From the NCBI RefSeq assembly GCF_014636275.1, contig NZ_BMEB01000002.1, forward strand, positions 868,001 to 932,000: 64,000 nucleotides of DNA, in the 5' to 3' direction. The notes under the pieces were generated by a model. That model searched no databases, was not told the origin of the DNA, and was given only the letters and a program-made list of their open reading frames with translations. The first letter of the stretch is position 1; each line of letters starts with the position of its first letter. This document shows, one piece after another, positions 53,911 to 63,252 of this stretch. The translations under genes and the position numbers were made by a program. Source of the DNA: Cellulomonas carbonis (GTDB lineage: Bacteria > Actinomycetota > Actinomycetes > Actinomycetales > Cellulomonadaceae).

Positions 53911-55299
53911 TCAGGCGATGCCGTCGGCCACGACCCGCGCACCATCGGGGACCGCGGCGGGCGCGCCCTGGTCGGCCAGCCGCGCCTGGCCCTCGACGAC
54001 GACGTCGCGCCCGAACGTCCAGTCGCCCTCGACGGTGAGCGAGGACGCCGCGCGCAGCGACGGCGTGTGCGGGAGGCGGGCCTCGAAGGCGTCGATCGTC
54101 TTGTAGTGCCCGCTGTCGAGGGTCACGAGCGGGGCATCGACCTGGGCGACGAGGCGGTGCGCGTCGTCGACGGCGTACACGTCCGAGCGCAGCACGAGCA
54201 GGTCGTTCGTGGTCTTGACGGGCAGGAAGCGCGAGCGGTCGACCTCGAGCACCGCGGCGCCGTCGAAGACCTCGATCGCGGCGCCCATCGCGGACTCGAT
54301 CTGGACGACCGTCGGGGACGACGAGTCGGTCGGGTCGACCGTCTTCTCGTTGCGGATGAGCGGCAGCTCGAGCACGCCACCCGTGCGGTCGAGCTCGGCG
54401 GCGAGCGCATGCAGGTCGAGCCACAGGTTGTTCGTGTTGAAGTACGGGTGCCGGGCGATGTCCGCCGCGGCGTCGGCGTCCTCGGGGAGCGTCTGCGCGG
54501 TCTCGCGGAGCACGATCCGGCCGTCCGCCGCCCGCCGGACGAGGTGACCGCCCTTGCGGTCGGCGGGCGTGCGTCGCGCGACCTCGGCCGCGAAGGGTGC
54601 GCCGCTCGCCGCGAACCACCCCGCGATGCGCGCGTCGGGCACCGCGCCGAGGTTGTCCGAGTTCGAGACCGTCGCGTACCGGAACCCGGCGTCCAGCAGG
54701 GCCTGCAGCGCGCCCGAGGCGTGCAGCGCGGTGTAGAGGTCGCCGTGGCCGGGCGGGCACCACTCGAGCGACGGGTCGGCGGGCCACTCGACGGGCGTCA
54801 GGTCGTCGACGAGCAGCTTCGGCTCGCGGTTCTGGAGGAAGTCGAGCGGGAGGCCGTCGACGCGCAGCTCGTCGTAGCCCGCCAGCGCGGCGAGCGTGTC
54901 CTCCTGGGTGCGGAAGCTGTTCATGAGCAGCAGCGGCAGGCGGGCGCCGGTCGCGGCGCGCGCCGCGAGCACCTGCTGCGCGATGACGTCGAGGAACGTC
55001 CGGTCACCGCGGACCCGCAGCAGCGACTTCGCGCGGTCCATGCCCATCGAGGTCCCGAGGCCGCCGTTGAGCTTGATGACGGCCGTCGCGGCGAGGGCCT
55101 CGAGCGCCGCGTCGTCGTCGACCGTCAGCGCGTCCAGGTGCGGGACGTCGGTCAGCGGCTCGACGTCGGACTCGGCGATCACGCCCGTCTCGCCGGACTC
55201 CAGGAGGCCGTAGAAGCGGGCGAACACGTCGACCGCCGTGGCGGCCACACCCGCCTCGGTCATCTTGCGGCGGGCGCGGGCGAGTCCGTCAGCAGTCAT
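53911..55299 (-). CDS. UTP-glucose-1-phosphate uridylyltransferase (eukaryote-type UGPase)
   Basis: 462 residues from ATG 55299. The nucleotidyl motif VIKLNGGLGTSMGMDRAKSL is the UDPGP-type loop, and LPLLLMNSFRTQEDT, WCPPGHGDLYTAL and NTNNLWLDL agree. This is the UDPGP family (PF01704), not the bacterial GalU fold. It makes UDP-glucose for polysaccharide and for the ugd product. A -10 box TACGAT seven bases upstream makes the mRNA leaderless. Confidence 0.93.
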   Translation of the reverse strand: MTADGLARARRKMTEAGVAATAVDVFARFYGLLESGETGVIAESDVEPLTDVPHLDALTVDDDAALEALAATAVIKLNGGLGTSMGMDRAKSLLRVRGDRTFLDVIAQQVLAARAATGARLPLLLMNSFRTQEDTLAALAGYDELRVDGLPLDFLQNREPKLLVDDLTPVEWPADPSLEWCPPGHGDLYTALHASGALQALLDAGFRYATVSNSDNLGAVPDARIAGWFAASGAPFAAEVARRTPADRKGGHLVRRAADGRIVLRETAQTLPEDADAAADIARHPYFNTNNLWLDLHALAAELDRTGGVLELPLIRNEKTVDPTDSSSPTVVQIESAMGAAIEVFDGAAVLEVDRSRFLPVKTTNDLLVLRSDVYAVDDAHRLVAQVDAPLVTLDSGHYKTIDAFEARLPHTPSLRAASSLTVEGDWTFGRDVVVEGQARLADQGAPAAVPDGARVVADGIA

Positions 55300-55306
55300 G
55301 GGACGG

Positions 55307-55312
55307 ATCGTA
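55307..55312 (-). promoter_or_regulatory. -10 box of the UGPase gene (leaderless)
   Basis: TACGAT on the minus strand ends seven bases before ATG 55299. Confidence 0.5.
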
Positions 55313-55369
55313 GGGGGCGCGTCCGACATGGGCGAGATGCCCGGGTCGGTCGACCCCGTCGGCGACGCG

Positions 55370-56179
55370 TCAGATGTCGTACGCGCCCGGGCGACCGTCG
55401 CGTCGCGCGTCGGGTGCCGCCTCCACGAGGCGGACGTCGCGGTGCGCGTCGAGCTCGAGCGGGGTCCCGTTGCCCGCGGCGACCTCGATGACGCGCGGGA
55501 ACCGGTCCGGCGGCGGGCCGAACGCCTGCCGCGCCGACGCGACGACCGTCCTGCCGAGAGCGCGACCGCCGGTCGCGCCGATGACGGCGCCGATGCCGAA
55601 CGGCGCGAGCCGGCCGAAGAACAGCGCACCCTGCTTGGTCGCCTGCTTGCGCAGGAACCGCCGCGTGAGGGTGCTGTTGACGCGCTTGATCGTCGCGGTC
55701 GGCATGTTGACCAGGACCGTGCGCGCCCAGCCGCTGCTCGACAGCCCGACCTCGGTCGAGACGGCCTTGCTGCCCTGGTCGCCGAGGACCGTCGCCATGA
55801 GCAGCGTGCGGCGCCGCGCGGCCTCCTCGACGCCGATGCCGTGCACGTCCGCGACGGCGAGCGCGAACGCCGCCGACGCGCTGAAGAACGTCGCGACCTC
55901 GGCGCTCGTCAGCGCGATGCCGACGCCCGTGCCGATCGCGGGCGTCGCCGCAGCGGCACCGACCGCACCGCCGGACGCGGACACGGCCAGCAGGTACTGC
56001 TTCTCGAGCAGCGCGAGCACCTGCGCGGGCGTCGCCTCGGGGTTGCGCGCGCGCAGCCGGTCGACGTGCGCGTGCACCGCGGCCGACGGGATCGAGACGG
56101 CCTTGTCGAGCAGGGCGTCGAGGGCCGGGATGCCGGTGGCGGGGACCGGCGGCGGCTCGGGAGGTCGCTGGTCGGGCAT
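55370..56179 (-). CDS. EcsC family protein
   Basis: 269 residues from ATG 56179. The domain shows hydrophobic-rich segments (YLLAVSASGGAVGAAAATPAIGTGVGI, outlined), ADVHGIGVEEAARRRTLLMATVLGD and KQGALFFGRLAPFGIGAVIGA, the common features of EcsC-type proteins of unclear function. It ends with a short hydrophilic tail. Membrane association is likely; the role is unknown. It is divergent from the large secreted protein. Confidence 0.8.
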   Translation of the reverse strand: MPDQRPPEPPPVPATGIPALDALLDKAVSIPSAAVHAHVDRLRARNPEATPAQVLALLEKQYLLAVSASGGAVGAAAATPAIGTGVGIALTSAEVATFFSASAAFALAVADVHGIGVEEAARRRTLLMATVLGDQGSKAVSTEVGLSSSGWARTVLVNMPTATIKRVNSTLTRRFLRKQATKQGALFFGRLAPFGIGAVIGATGGRALGRTVVASARQAFGPPPDRFPRVIEVAAGNGTPLELDAHRDVRLVEAAPDARRDGRPGAYDI

Positions 56180-56350
56180 GCGCCGATGGTCGCACGGTCC
56201 ACCGACGCGGGCGCGGCGGTGGGTCCATGGTCCTCCGGCGCGGGAGCGGCGACGGGCTCCCGGTGCACCGTCAGCGGCGCCCCCGCACGCCGTCGTCGGC
56301 CGAGTGCTCCGATCGGGCGAACGGGGTGTTTCGGACATCGCCCGCGCCCC

Positions 56351-56356
56351 TACGCT
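56351..56356 (+). promoter_or_regulatory. -10 box before the VWA protein gene
   Basis: TACGCT lies 47 bases before ATG 56403, in a 223-base divergent gap; TTTCGG 16 bases upstream may serve as a weak -35. Confidence 0.35.
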
Positions 56357-56402
56357 CCGAGCGGCTGCGAGATCAACTCGGGCCCACGGGACAGGGGGAC
56401 GC

Positions 56403-59400
56403 ATGCGCCTGCACAGGTTACGGACGACGGTCACCACGGTGGCCCTGGCGGCGCTGGTCGCCGCGGGGCTGCCCACGGCGGCGGGGGCGGGGACGCCGTC
56501 GTGGCGCGACGCCCTCGGCGTCGTCGCGCAGGACCCGGACACGGTCCACACGAGGGCGTACGCCGAGCAGGCGATCGCGCTCCTCACGCCGGTCGTCGAC
56601 GACGCGGCCGGCACCGGGCACCTCGCCGCGCTCGCCGCGGACCTCGACTCGCTGACGGACGGGGCGCGCTTCGCGACCGCCGACGACGGCGCCGCGACCT
56701 ACGCGCACCTGCACGACCTCGGCGCGTGGCTCGAGTCGGGCCTCGCGGGCTCGGCGAGCGCGACCGACCCGCGGGCCGAGGGCCTCGTCCTCGTCGTGCG
56801 CGCGGCACGCGTCGCCGCCGACGTCGCGGTCGGCGACCTGCGCGGCGTCCTCGACCACGCGCCGGCGACGACGCCCGGCCGGGCCGCCGCCGAGCGCGCG
56901 CTGCGCCAGGCCGAGCAGCAGCTCGCGCTCGCGGACGCCGCGATGGGGCGGTCGGCGGCGTCGTCCGTCGTCGTGCACCTGCGCAACGCGTGGACGAAGG
57001 CCTCGGGCGGGCTGACCGGGCTGGGCGTCGAGCAGGGCGGTGACCACGACGGCGACGGCGTGCCCGACGCGCTCGAGCTGGGCCTCGGCACGAGCCCGTT
57101 CTCGGCCGACACCGACGGCGACGGCCTGAGCGACCGGTTCGAGGTCGAGACCCTGTTCGGGTTCTCCTCGCCCGCGCTCGCGGACACCGACGCGGACGGC
57201 GTCGCGGACGGCCAGGAGGACCTCGACGGCGACGGCCTGGACGCGCTCGCCGAGCAGGCCGCGGGCACGAGCCCGACCGAGGGCGACACGGACGCGGACC
57301 GCCTCGGCGACGCCGACGAGCTCGCCGCGGGCACCGACCCGCTCACCGCGGACACCGACGCCGACGGCCTCGTCGACGGCGCCGAGGGTCCGGCCGGGAC
57401 CGACGCGCTCGACCCGGACTCCGACGACGACGGCGTGCTCGACGGCGCCGACGTGACGACGCAGCAGGTCGACGCGCTGGACGGCATCCACGTCGCGCTC
57501 GTCGGCACGGGCGACCTGGCCGGCGGCCTGGTGGTCCACGAGGTCACGGCCGACGGCCGGCTCGTCGGCGCCGGGGGTCAGGTCGGCAGGGCGTACGACT
57601 TCTCGCTCGCGCCGCCCGTCGCGGACGGCCTGCAGCAGGCGCGCCTGACGCTGCCGTTCCCCGCCGACCTCGGCGACGCGCAGCCCGAGGACCTTCGCGT
57701 CTTCTACTTCGACCCCGAGATCGGCGCGTGGTACCCCGCGGCCGAGGACCAGGTCGTCGACGTCGCCGCCGGCACCGTCACGGCGACCGTCACCCACTTC
57801 TCGACCTACGCGATCTTCGACATCCGCAACTGGGGCGAGACCTGGACCGCCCAGGACGACCCGTGCCGCCCGCGCGGCGGCGGTGGCGGCACCGACATCG
57901 TGCTGCTCGACCTCGCGCTCGTGCTCGACAGCTCGGGCTCGATGAGCTGGAACGACCCGCAGGGCCTGCGCCGGTCGGCGGCGAAGATCTTCGTCGACGC
58001 GCTGCTGCCCGAGGACCGCGCCGCCGTCGTCGACTTCGACAGCTCGGCACGCGTCGCGCAGGGCCTCACCGAGGACAAGGCCGCGGTGAAGTCGGCGATC
58101 GACACGATCGACGACGTCGGCGGGACCAACATCGGTGCCGGCGTCAGCGCGGCCAACCAGATCCTGCTCGGCAACGGCGACCCCGCCCGCGCGCGCATGG
58201 TCATCCTGCTGACCGACGGCGAGGGCTCGTACTCGTCGAGCCTGACGACGCAGGCGCAGGCCGCGGGCATCACGATCTACACGATCGGCCTCGGCTCGTC
58301 GGTCGACCACGCGCTGCTCGGCTCGATCGCCACCGGCACGGGCGGCACGTACACCAACGTGCGCACCGCCGAGGAGCTGCCCGAGGTGTTCCGCCGCCTC
58401 GCGGAGGACACGGGCGGCAGCGGCGCGGACCTCACGAAGGACACCGACTCCGACGGCGTCCCCGACTGCATCGAGATCCAGGGCGCCCTCTCGGGCTCGG
58501 GCCACCGCTACACGTCGGACCCGGCGGTCGCCGACACCGACGGTGACGGCCTCACCGACGGCGAGGAGATCGGCAGCCGCATCGACGCCGACTTCTTCGG
58601 CACGTGGATCCCGGGCAACCCGACGACGGCCCCGACCTACGCGGTCTTCTCGGACCCGGACTCCGCCGACACGGACGGCGACGGCCTGACCGACGCGGTC
58701 GAGGCCGACCTCGAGACGTCGCCGTTCAGCACGGACAGCGACGGCGACGGCGAGCGGGACGGCGTCGAGGTCGAGGTGCTGGGCACCTCGCCGATCCTGT
58801 ACGACACCGACGGCGACTCGTTCTCCGACGGGTACGAGGACGACCACCGCCACGACCAGGGCCTCGACCCGCTGTACGTCGACGTCAAGGTCAGCGCGTG
58901 GACGTACGCCGGCCACTTCGCGCAGGGCTTCATCGCGGGCGACCTGTGGCGTGCGGACAGCCTCGCGTGGCTCGCGGGCAACCTGCTCTCGGGCGGCCTG
59001 AGCTTCATCCCGGTCTACGGGTGGATCGCGGGCGGCGTCGCGGACCTGCGCGACGTCATCGGCTCGGCCATCCACGCCGACTGGGTCGGCGCGGGCATGA
59101 GCCTCGCGGGCGTCGTGCCCTACGCGGGTGACGCGTTCGCGATCCCCGGCAAGGCCGTGCGGTTCGTCCTGCGGAACACCGACAAGGCCGACGAGGCGCT
59201 CACGCTCGTCGCCAAGATGGACGAGGTCCCCGACTCCATCAAGGTCGACGCGGCGCGCCAGATCCTCAAGGACCAGTGGGACGTCCTGATCGACGAGGGC
59301 TTCGACCAGGCGTCCCTCATCCGGATCATGGCCGGCCGCGGCAACCTCGACCAGGTCGCGCAGGCCGTCGGGCGCGCCGCGAACGTGACCGTGGGCGCCG

Positions 59401-59756
59401 GGTTCAAGGCGACCGGCAAGGCCGGCGAGGCGGCGCTCGAGGCGACGTACGGCGCGACGACCAAGGGCGTCGACAAGCAGGTCTGGTTCTCGACCAAGGG
59501 CATCCTCGGGCGGGGCCGGTACGCCGACGTCTTCGTCAACGGGATCGCGCACGAGTCCAAGGTGGGCTTCGTGTCGTACTCCCGCTCGATCCGCAACCAG
59601 ATCGAGAAGGACGCTGCGCTCGTGGCCAACGGTCGGATCAGCGGTGCGCACTGGCACTTCTACGCCAGCGACGTGTCGAGCTCGATCGGCGCCGACCCGC
59701 GGATCATCGACCTGCTGGTGCAGAAGGGCATCCCGTTCACGGTCCACGCACCGTGA
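56403..59756 (+). CDS. Large secreted VWA/calcium-repeat protein with nuclease-like C-terminus
   Basis: 1117 residues from ATG 56403, after CAGGGGGACGC. Residues 1-29 are a Sec signal peptide. Thrombospondin type 3-like calcium repeats (D-x-D-x-DG) lie at about 214-355 and 680-815. Between them is a von Willebrand A domain (about 500-675) with an intact MIDAS: DSSGSM (509-514), GGTN and LLTDGEG (Asp605). After a hydrophobic pre-toxin-like segment (about 850-940) the last 95 residues hold Asp1042, then Glu1051-x-Lys1053 (HESK), the D-(x)n-ExK pattern of restriction-endonuclease-like nuclease toxins, ending ITFTVHAP-like with HWHFY nearby. The layout suggests a polymorphic toxin. Nuclease activity is inference. 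Confidence 0.8.
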   Translation: MRLHRLRTTVTTVALAALVAAGLPTAAGAGTPSWRDALGVVAQDPDTVHTRAYAEQAIALLTPVVDDAAGTGHLAALAADLDSLTDGARFATADDGAATYAHLHDLGAWLESGLAGSASATDPRAEGLVLVVRAARVAADVAVGDLRGVLDHAPATTPGRAAAERALRQAEQQLALADAAMGRSAASSVVVHLRNAWTKASGGLTGLGVEQGGDHDGDGVPDALELGLGTSPFSADTDGDGLSDRFEVETLFGFSSPALADTDADGVADGQEDLDGDGLDALAEQAAGTSPTEGDTDADRLGDADELAAGTDPLTADTDADGLVDGAEGPAGTDALDPDSDDDGVLDGADVTTQQVDALDGIHVALVGTGDLAGGLVVHEVTADGRLVGAGGQVGRAYDFSLAPPVADGLQQARLTLPFPADLGDAQPEDLRVFYFDPEIGAWYPAAEDQVVDVAAGTVTATVTHFSTYAIFDIRNWGETWTAQDDPCRPRGGGGGTDIVLLDLALVLDSSGSMSWNDPQGLRRSAAKIFVDALLPEDRAAVVDFDSSARVAQGLTEDKAAVKSAIDTIDDVGGTNIGAGVSAANQILLGNGDPARARMVILLTDGEGSYSSSLTTQAQAAGITIYTIGLGSSVDHALLGSIATGTGGTYTNVRTAEELPEVFRRLAEDTGGSGADLTKDTDSDGVPDCIEIQGALSGSGHRYTSDPAVADTDGDGLTDGEEIGSRIDADFFGTWIPGNPTTAPTYAVFSDPDSADTDGDGLTDAVEADLETSPFSTDSDGDGERDGVEVEVLGTSPILYDTDGDSFSDGYEDDHRHDQGLDPLYVDVKVSAWTYAGHFAQGFIAGDLWRADSLAWLAGNLLSGGLSFIPVYGWIAGGVADLRDVIGSAIHADWVGAGMSLAGVVPYAGDAFAIPGKAVRFVLRNTDKADEALTLVAKMDEVPDSIKVDAARQILKDQWDVLIDEGFDQASLIRIMAGRGNLDQVAQAVGRAANVTVGAGFKATGKAGEAALEATYGATTKGVDKQVWFSTKGILGRGRYADVFVNGIAHESKVGFVSYSRSIRNQIEKDAALVANGRISGAHWHFYASDVSSSIGADPRIIDLLVQKGIPFTVHAP

Positions 59757-59796
59757 CGGTCGGGGCCGTGCGTGAGGTCGAGCGTGAGGACGTGCG

Positions 59797-59802
59797 TAGG
59801 GT
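59797..59802 (+). promoter_or_regulatory. -10 box before candidate immunity gene
   Basis: TAGGGT ends six bases before GTG 59809, permitting a leaderless start at that codon or the next GTG. Confidence 0.4.
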
Positions 59803-59808
59803 GACGCC

Positions 59809-60393
59809 GTGGTGACCTTCGTCGAGATGTCGGCCGCGGAGGCCAAGGCGTTCCTCGAGCAGTTCCTCGCGCACGGTCCCGAGCGTCTGGACGCGCTGCG
59901 TCGTCGGCTGGTCGCCGACGGCGCAGCGCGCGAGGACGAGCTCGACCTGAGCGCGGCGTCCCTCGAGCCGGTCTGGGCGTGGGCGGTGCCGCGGCTGTCC
60001 TGGCGCGCGGGGTACGAGCCGCCGCCGCTCGGCATGCCCGGCCCGCGCGGCCCCGCGGGGGAGCTCGAGCCCGCAGACGAGCTGCCCGAGTGGTTCGACG
60101 CGCGCTACCACGACGCGTGGCGGTTCTCCGCAAAGACGCTGTGGGTGGTCGACGGCGTCGCGCGGTACCTCGCGGAGTGCCTGGTCGCGGCTGTCCCGGG
60201 GGCGCGGTGGGTCGTGGGCCGCTCGCGGAGCAAGGGGTACGTCTACCAGAACCACCCCGTCGTCACCGGGCTGCCGCTCGACGACGTCGAGCCGGTCGCG
60301 CTCGTGCTGGTCGCGGCGGGCAAGGCCCTCGACGGCCGCCCGTCGTCGCTGCGCGACCTGTTCGAGATCCACTCGGGCCGCCGCCGCCCCTGA
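59809..60393 (+). CDS. Hypothetical protein, candidate immunity to the upstream toxin
   Basis: 194 residues from GTG 59809 (GTG 59812 also possible). It is acidic to neutral and soluble, with no signal peptide, no transmembrane segment and no motif I recognise; the middle is WFDARYHDAWRFSAKTLWVV and a C-terminal PVVTGLPLDDVEPVALVLVA. The gene begins 52 bases after the toxin-like gene on the same strand, the usual place of a cytoplasmic immunity protein, and has its own -10 box, which would allow expression apart from the toxin. Immunity is inference only. Confidence 0.6.
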   Translation: MVTFVEMSAAEAKAFLEQFLAHGPERLDALRRRLVADGAAREDELDLSAASLEPVWAWAVPRLSWRAGYEPPPLGMPGPRGPAGELEPADELPEWFDARYHDAWRFSAKTLWVVDGVARYLAECLVAAVPGARWVVGRSRSKGYVYQNHPVVTGLPLDDVEPVALVLVAAGKALDGRPSSLRDLFEIHSGRRRP

Positions 60394-60412
60394 CCGGGAC
60401 GGCCCTTCCCGT

Positions 60413-60470
60413 CGAGATGAGAGTTGTGGTCGGCGTGTCGCGCGACACGCCGACCACAGCTCTGATCTCG
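60413..60470. repeat. Long palindrome, copy 1 (bidirectional terminator-like)
   Basis: A 58-base nearly perfect palindrome, with 29-base arms, one mismatch and one G-T pair, sits between convergent genes. Its outer arms read CGAGAT...ATCTCG and its core GTCGGCGTGTC...GACACGCCGAC. A related copy lies at 63253-63316. Confidence 0.75.
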
Positions 60471-60494
60471 AGGGGCACGGGGACGGCCGGGCGG

Positions 60495-61691
60495 TCACTC
60501 GACCGCGACCGCCACCACCGCGATGTCGTCGCGGGCGACGCCCGACTGGTACGCCATGACGTCCGCGAGAAGCGCGCCGGTCACGTCTGCCGCGGAGCCG
60601 CGGTGCTCGTCGACGACGTGGAGGAGGCGTTCGGCACCGTAGAACCCCGCGCGTCGTCGGCCCTCGGTCACGCCGTCGGTGAAGAGCACGAGCGCGTCAC
60701 CCGGACCCAGGGGGACGTCGGTGTCGGTGAAGGTCGCGCCGGGCAGAACGCCGAGGAGCGGGCCGTGCTCGCCGACGAGGACGGGCGCGGCGCCCGCCCG
60801 TCGCAGCAGCGGCAGCGGGTGCCCGCCGCACGCGACGGTCGCGCGCCAGGTCCCCTCGGTGCGCCTGAGCCGGACGACGACGGCGGTGCAGAACCGGTCG
60901 GTGTCCGCGAGGTGCAGCACGGCGTCGAGCGTGTGCAGCACGTCGCTCGGGGCGTCGTGGTCGACCGACGCGGCGCGCACGGTGTAGCGCGCGAGGGCGG
61001 TCACGGCGGCGGCCTCGGCACCCTTGCCCTGGACGTCGCCGAGCACCAGGACCCAGTCGTCCGGCGCGACCTGGAAGACGTCGTAGAAGTCGCCGCCCAC
61101 GTGGCGACCGTCGCCCGCGGGCCGGTACGCGGCGGCGACGTCGAGGCCGGGGATGTGCGGCGGCGTCGGCGGGATGAGCGTCTGCTGGAGCGTCTGCGCG
61201 AGCTGGAGCGCGCGCGCCTCGGACTCCTCGGCGCGGCGCTTCGCGGCGAGGACCTCCTGCTCGTAGCGGCGGCGTTCGGTGGCGTCGAAGACGACGGTGC
61301 GGATGACGCGGGGCTTCCCGTCGTCGTCCCGGTCGAGGACCGAGTTGACGAGCACGGGCAGGCGCCGGCCGTCGGCGCAGACGATCTCGAGCGCGATCTC
61401 GCGCGCCGTCCCCTGCATGAGGAGCGTCGGGGCGTAGTGGGTCTCGTGGTAGATCCGCCCGCCGACGGGCAGCAGGTCGACGAACCGGCGGCGTCCCACG
61501 AGGTCCTCGCGCCGGTGCCCGGTCCAGGACAGGAACGTCTCGTTGACGCGGACGACGACGCCGTCGGGCGTGGTCGACAGGTACCCGCACGGCGCGCGGT
61601 CGTACAGCAGCTCGGGGTCGTCGCTCAGGAGCGCGTCGTGGAACGCGGCGTCGTCGGCCGGGGGAGTCGGGAGGGCCGGGGGAGGGGGCAC
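60495..61691 (-). CDS. rsbP: RsbP-like PAS and PP2C phosphatase
   Basis: 398 residues from GTG 61691; no clear ribosome site, but it begins 17 bases after the preceding stop. A PAS domain (residues about 30-150; RAPCGYLSTTPDGVVVRVNE) is followed by a coiled linker (AAKRRAEESEARALQLAQTL) and a SpoIIE-type PP2C domain (about 195-398; GGDFYDVFQV, VLGDVQGKGAEAA, FTDGVTEGRR). With the RsbQ-like gene upstream it matches the energy-stress module that dephosphorylates an anti-sigma antagonist to free a stress sigma factor. Confidence 0.85.
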   Translation of the reverse strand: MPPPPALPTPPADDAAFHDALLSDDPELLYDRAPCGYLSTTPDGVVVRVNETFLSWTGHRREDLVGRRRFVDLLPVGGRIYHETHYAPTLLMQGTAREIALEIVCADGRRLPVLVNSVLDRDDDGKPRVIRTVVFDATERRRYEQEVLAAKRRAEESEARALQLAQTLQQTLIPPTPPHIPGLDVAAAYRPAGDGRHVGGDFYDVFQVAPDDWVLVLGDVQGKGAEAAAVTALARYTVRAASVDHDAPSDVLHTLDAVLHLADTDRFCTAVVVRLRRTEGTWRATVACGGHPLPLLRRAGAAPVLVGEHGPLLGVLPGATFTDTDVPLGPGDALVLFTDGVTEGRRRAGFYGAERLLHVVDEHRGSAADVTGALLADVMAYQSGVARDDIAVVAVAVE

Positions 61692-61708
61692 GGCCGGGGA
61701 CCGGGTGC

Positions 61709-62503
61709 TCAGCCGACGAACGCCGCGATCGCGGCGGTCGTCGCCTCGGGTGCGCTGAGGTTGGGGCAGTGGCCCGTCGCGTCGAGCAGGACGAGCTCCG
61801 CGCCCGGGATCGCGTCGCGCACGTACTCGCCGACGACGACGGGCGCGATGACGTCGTCCGTGCACTGCAGGACGAGGGTCGGCACCGTCACGAGCGGAAG
61901 GTCCGCGCGGTTGTCGGACGTGAACGTCACGTGCGCGAAGCGCCGCGCGATGTCCGGGTCGGTGCGGCAGAAGCTCGCCGTCAGCTCGGCACCCAGCTCG
62001 GGGCGGCCGGGGTTGCCCATGATCACGGGCGCGATGGCGCTCGACCAGCCGAGGTAGTTGCTGTCGAGCGACTCGAGCAGCTCGGCGATGTCGGCCTCGG
62101 AGAAGCCGCCCGTGTAGCCGTCGTCGTCGAGGTAGCGCGGGGAGGGGCCGACCAGCACGAGGCGCGCGAACCGCTCGGGCTCGGCGACGGCGGCGAGGAC
62201 GGCGATCATCGCCGAGACCGAGTGGCCGACCAGGACGACGTCGCGCAGGTCGAGCTCGCGCAGGATCTCCAGGACGTCCTCGGCGTAGCCGCGCAGCGAC
62301 CCGTGGCGCACCGGGTCGTAGGCCGACAGGTCCGAGCCGCCCGAGCCGACGTGGTCGAACGTCACGACGCGGAACGCGTTTTCGAAGTGCGGGGCGACGT
62401 ACCGCCACATGTTCTGGTCGCAGCCGAACCCGTGCGCGAAGACGATCGGCTGTCCGTCGGGCACGCCGGAGACGCGGACGTCGTTGCGCTCCGCGACACT
62501 CAT
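61709..62503 (-). CDS. rsbQ: RsbQ-like alpha/beta hydrolase
   Basis: 264 residues from leaderless ATG 62503. Triad: Ser in VGHSVSAM (near residue 94), Asp in VLQCTDDVIAP, His in DATGHCPNLSAPE; oxyanion HGFGCDQNMW. This HGFGCDQ-MW form and the length are those of RsbQ, the small-molecule sensor partner of RsbP. It should bind or hydrolyse an unknown hydrophobic cofactor that activates RsbP. Gene order rsbQ-rsbP is the same as in Bacillus subtilis. Confidence 0.88.
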   Translation of the reverse strand: MSVAERNDVRVSGVPDGQPIVFAHGFGCDQNMWRYVAPHFENAFRVVTFDHVGSGGSDLSAYDPVRHGSLRGYAEDVLEILRELDLRDVVLVGHSVSAMIAVLAAVAEPERFARLVLVGPSPRYLDDDGYTGGFSEADIAELLESLDSNYLGWSSAIAPVIMGNPGRPELGAELTASFCRTDPDIARRFAHVTFTSDNRADLPLVTVPTLVLQCTDDVIAPVVVGEYVRDAIPGAELVLLDATGHCPNLSAPEATTAAIAAFVG

Positions 62504-62510
62504 CCCGACG

Positions 62511-62516
62511 AGGTTA
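62511..62516 (-). promoter_or_regulatory. -10 box of rsbQ (leaderless)
   Basis: TAACCT on the minus strand ends seven bases before ATG 62503. Confidence 0.5.
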
Positions 62517-62671
62517 ACCGCCGCGGCCCGCGTGCGCCCCCGCCCGCCGGCTCGCCCCCGCGCGCCGGCTCGGCCGCGGCCCCCGCCCGCTCGGCGCCCC
62601 CGAGGTGCCTCGGCGCGTGGGTCGACCTACCGTCGAAGGACCCGCACACCCCGATCACGAGGGAGTCCTGC

Positions 62672-63220
62672 ATGTCCCACCTCACCGGCAAGACCGTCGC
62701 GTTCCTCGCCACGAACGGCTTCGAGGACAGCGAGCTCACGAGCCCGTGGGAGGCCGTGACCGAGCACGGTGCGACCGCCGTCCTCATCTCGACCGAGACG
62801 GGCACGATCACCGGCAAGAAGGGTCACGAGGCGCAGGTCGACCGCACGACGGCCGACGTCAGCGCGGGTGACTTCGACGCGCTCGTCCTGCCCGGCGGCG
62901 TCGCGAACGGCGACAAGATCCGCATGGACGCCCAGGCCGTCGCGTTCGTCCGCGACGTCTTCGCCCAGCACAAGCCCGTGGGCGTCATCTGCCACGGCGG
63001 GTGGATCCTCACGGACGCCGACGTCGTCCGCGGCCGCACGCTGACCTCGTACCCCAGCCTGCAGACCGACCTGCGCAACGCGGGCGCGACGTGGGTCGAC
63101 GAGGAGGTCGTCGTCGACTCCGGCCTGGTGAGCAGCCGAACGCCCGCCGACCTCCCCGCGTTCAACGCCAAGCTCATCGAGGAGATCGCCGAGGGCGAGC
63201 ACCAGCAGCAGACTGCCTGA
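62672..63220 (+). CDS. PfpI/DJ-1 family protein
   Basis: 182 residues from ATG 62672, after GAGGGAGTCC. The nucleophile elbow VICHGGWIL carries the Cys, and the acidic residue that tunes it lies in NGFEDSELTSPWEA. PfpI members are proteases or deglycases active in general stress. It lies beside the RsbQP module, and may be part of the stress response it controls. Confidence 0.9.
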   Translation: MSHLTGKTVAFLATNGFEDSELTSPWEAVTEHGATAVLISTETGTITGKKGHEAQVDRTTADVSAGDFDALVLPGGVANGDKIRMDAQAVAFVRDVFAQHKPVGVICHGGWILTDADVVRGRTLTSYPSLQTDLRNAGATWVDEEVVVDSGLVSSRTPADLPAFNAKLIEEIAEGEHQQQTA

Positions 63221-63252
63221 CCCCCGAGCAGGACGGCCCGCTCACACCCCCC

